DNA from: a bacterium
GTDB taxonomy: Bacteria; JAJRZV01
Direction of reading: 5' to 3'
Assembly: GCA_024275095.1 (NCBI GenBank)
Contig: JAJRZV010000124.1
Coordinates: 1 to 6,489, forward strand
DNA length: 6,489 nucleotides
The notes under the pieces were generated by a model. It had not been told where the DNA came from, did not search any database, and saw only the letters and a program-made list of their open reading frames with translations. The first letter of the stretch is position 1; each line of letters starts with the position of its first letter. Shown one piece after another: positions 6,391 to 6,489 of the stretch. The translations under genes were made by a program, and so were the position numbers.

Positions 6391-6397
6391 GTGTGCT

Positions 6398-6421
6398 GGT
6401 TCAAATCCCGCCGGGCACGGT
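6398..6421 (+). repeat. att-like direct repeat, copy 2
   Basis: This is an exact 24-bp copy of 6177-6200. The D arm, anticodon arm and 5' acceptor strand of a tRNA are absent before it, so it is only a tRNA 3' fragment and not a second tRNA gene. Confidence 0.75.
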
Positions 6422-6430
6422 TTATTTTTT
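6421..6430 (+). terminator. T-rich tract after the second tRNA-end copy, possible original tRNA terminator
   Basis: TTTATTTTTT directly follows the second copy, while no T tract follows the real tRNA gene. If the 221-bp segment was inserted, this tract once sat immediately after the tRNA and may have ended its transcript. The hairpin before it is weak, so the terminator call itself is tentative. Confidence 0.25.
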
Positions 6431-6456
6431 AAGGAGTTACGGCAATTAAGGGCTGA

Positions 6457-6489
6457 GGCTCATAAGAATGAGCTACCAATAAGCTACCA
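6457..6489 (+). repeat. Inverted repeat and partial direct repeats at window end
   Basis: GCTCAT-AAGA-ATGAGC (6458-6473) is a perfect 6-bp hairpin, extendable by a G-T pair. AGCTACCA then occurs at 6471-6478 and 6482-6489 with an 11-bp period, the second copy ending exactly at the window edge. A longer tandem array beyond the edge is possible but cannot be seen. Confidence 0.4.

Larger units (their letters stand above)
6201..6421 (+). mobile_element. Possible 221-bp remnant or miniature tRNA-integrated element
   Basis: The segment is bounded on the left by the intact tRNA 3' end and on the right by an exact 24-bp copy of it, the geometry of an integrated element with attL and attR. It is far too short for an integrase and has no credible reading frame. 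Its content is unlike the neighbouring genes: a GT-rich stretch (6201-6240), hairpins at 6256-6266 and 6277-6293, and repeated GAGCGAGC units. It could be a decayed element, a non-autonomous mini-element, or a duplication with another cause. Confidence 0.4.

Noticed and set aside
6398-6421. Second tRNA gene
   Set aside because: Only the T-loop and 3' acceptor part is present; no 5' acceptor strand, D arm or anticodon arm precedes it.
6429-6489. Minus-strand gene end entering from the right (reading SLLVAHSYEPQPLIAVTP then stop)
   Set aside because: About 20 open codons at a window edge are expected by chance, and direct repeats account for part of the sequence.

Overview
This window holds the distal part of a bacterial dcw (division and cell wall) cluster. 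All of its genes read left to right: the 3' end of murB, then ddl, ftsQ, ftsA, ftsZ and a radical SAM enzyme of unknown function. Gene order, intact active-site motifs, a TM-POTRA FtsQ and an FtsA/FtsZ pair show a free-living, walled bacterium. Moderate GC, ddl between murB and ftsQ, and a radical SAM gene directly after ftsZ are compatible with an anaerobic diderm such as a Synergistota member. That placement is a guess from memory and no sequence here proves it.

Positions 1-5831 are almost wholly coding. murB and ddl share 4 bases, ddl and ftsQ share 1 base, the ftsQ stop codon lies inside the ftsA Shine-Dalgarno, and ftsA-ftsZ and ftsZ-radical SAM are separated by 14 and 17 nt. No internal promoter or terminator is evident, so the genes are probably co-transcribed and translationally coupled. 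MurB and Ddl supply UDP-MurNAc and D-Ala-D-Ala for peptidoglycan precursors. FtsA anchors FtsZ filaments to the membrane and FtsQ belongs to the later periplasmic divisome. Two points in the coding part stand out. FtsZ carries its conserved C-terminal peptide internally, followed by a 34-residue tail. The radical SAM gene has no ATG, GTG or TTG in frame near its true N-terminus and appears to start at CTG 4383.

Positions 5832-6124 form a gene-poor spacer with one nested inverted repeat and, at its right end, a good sigma70-type promoter. That promoter drives a tRNA-Arg(CCG) gene at 6125-6198, which has no encoded CCA.

Positions 6199-6489 contain no credible gene. The last 24 bases of the tRNA region recur exactly 221 bp downstream. 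The DNA between is rich in hairpins and GAGCGAGC repeats and holds an inverted 11-bp piece of the tRNA. This looks like the scar of, or a miniature version of, a tRNA-targeting integrative element. The window ends in further short inverted and direct repeats.
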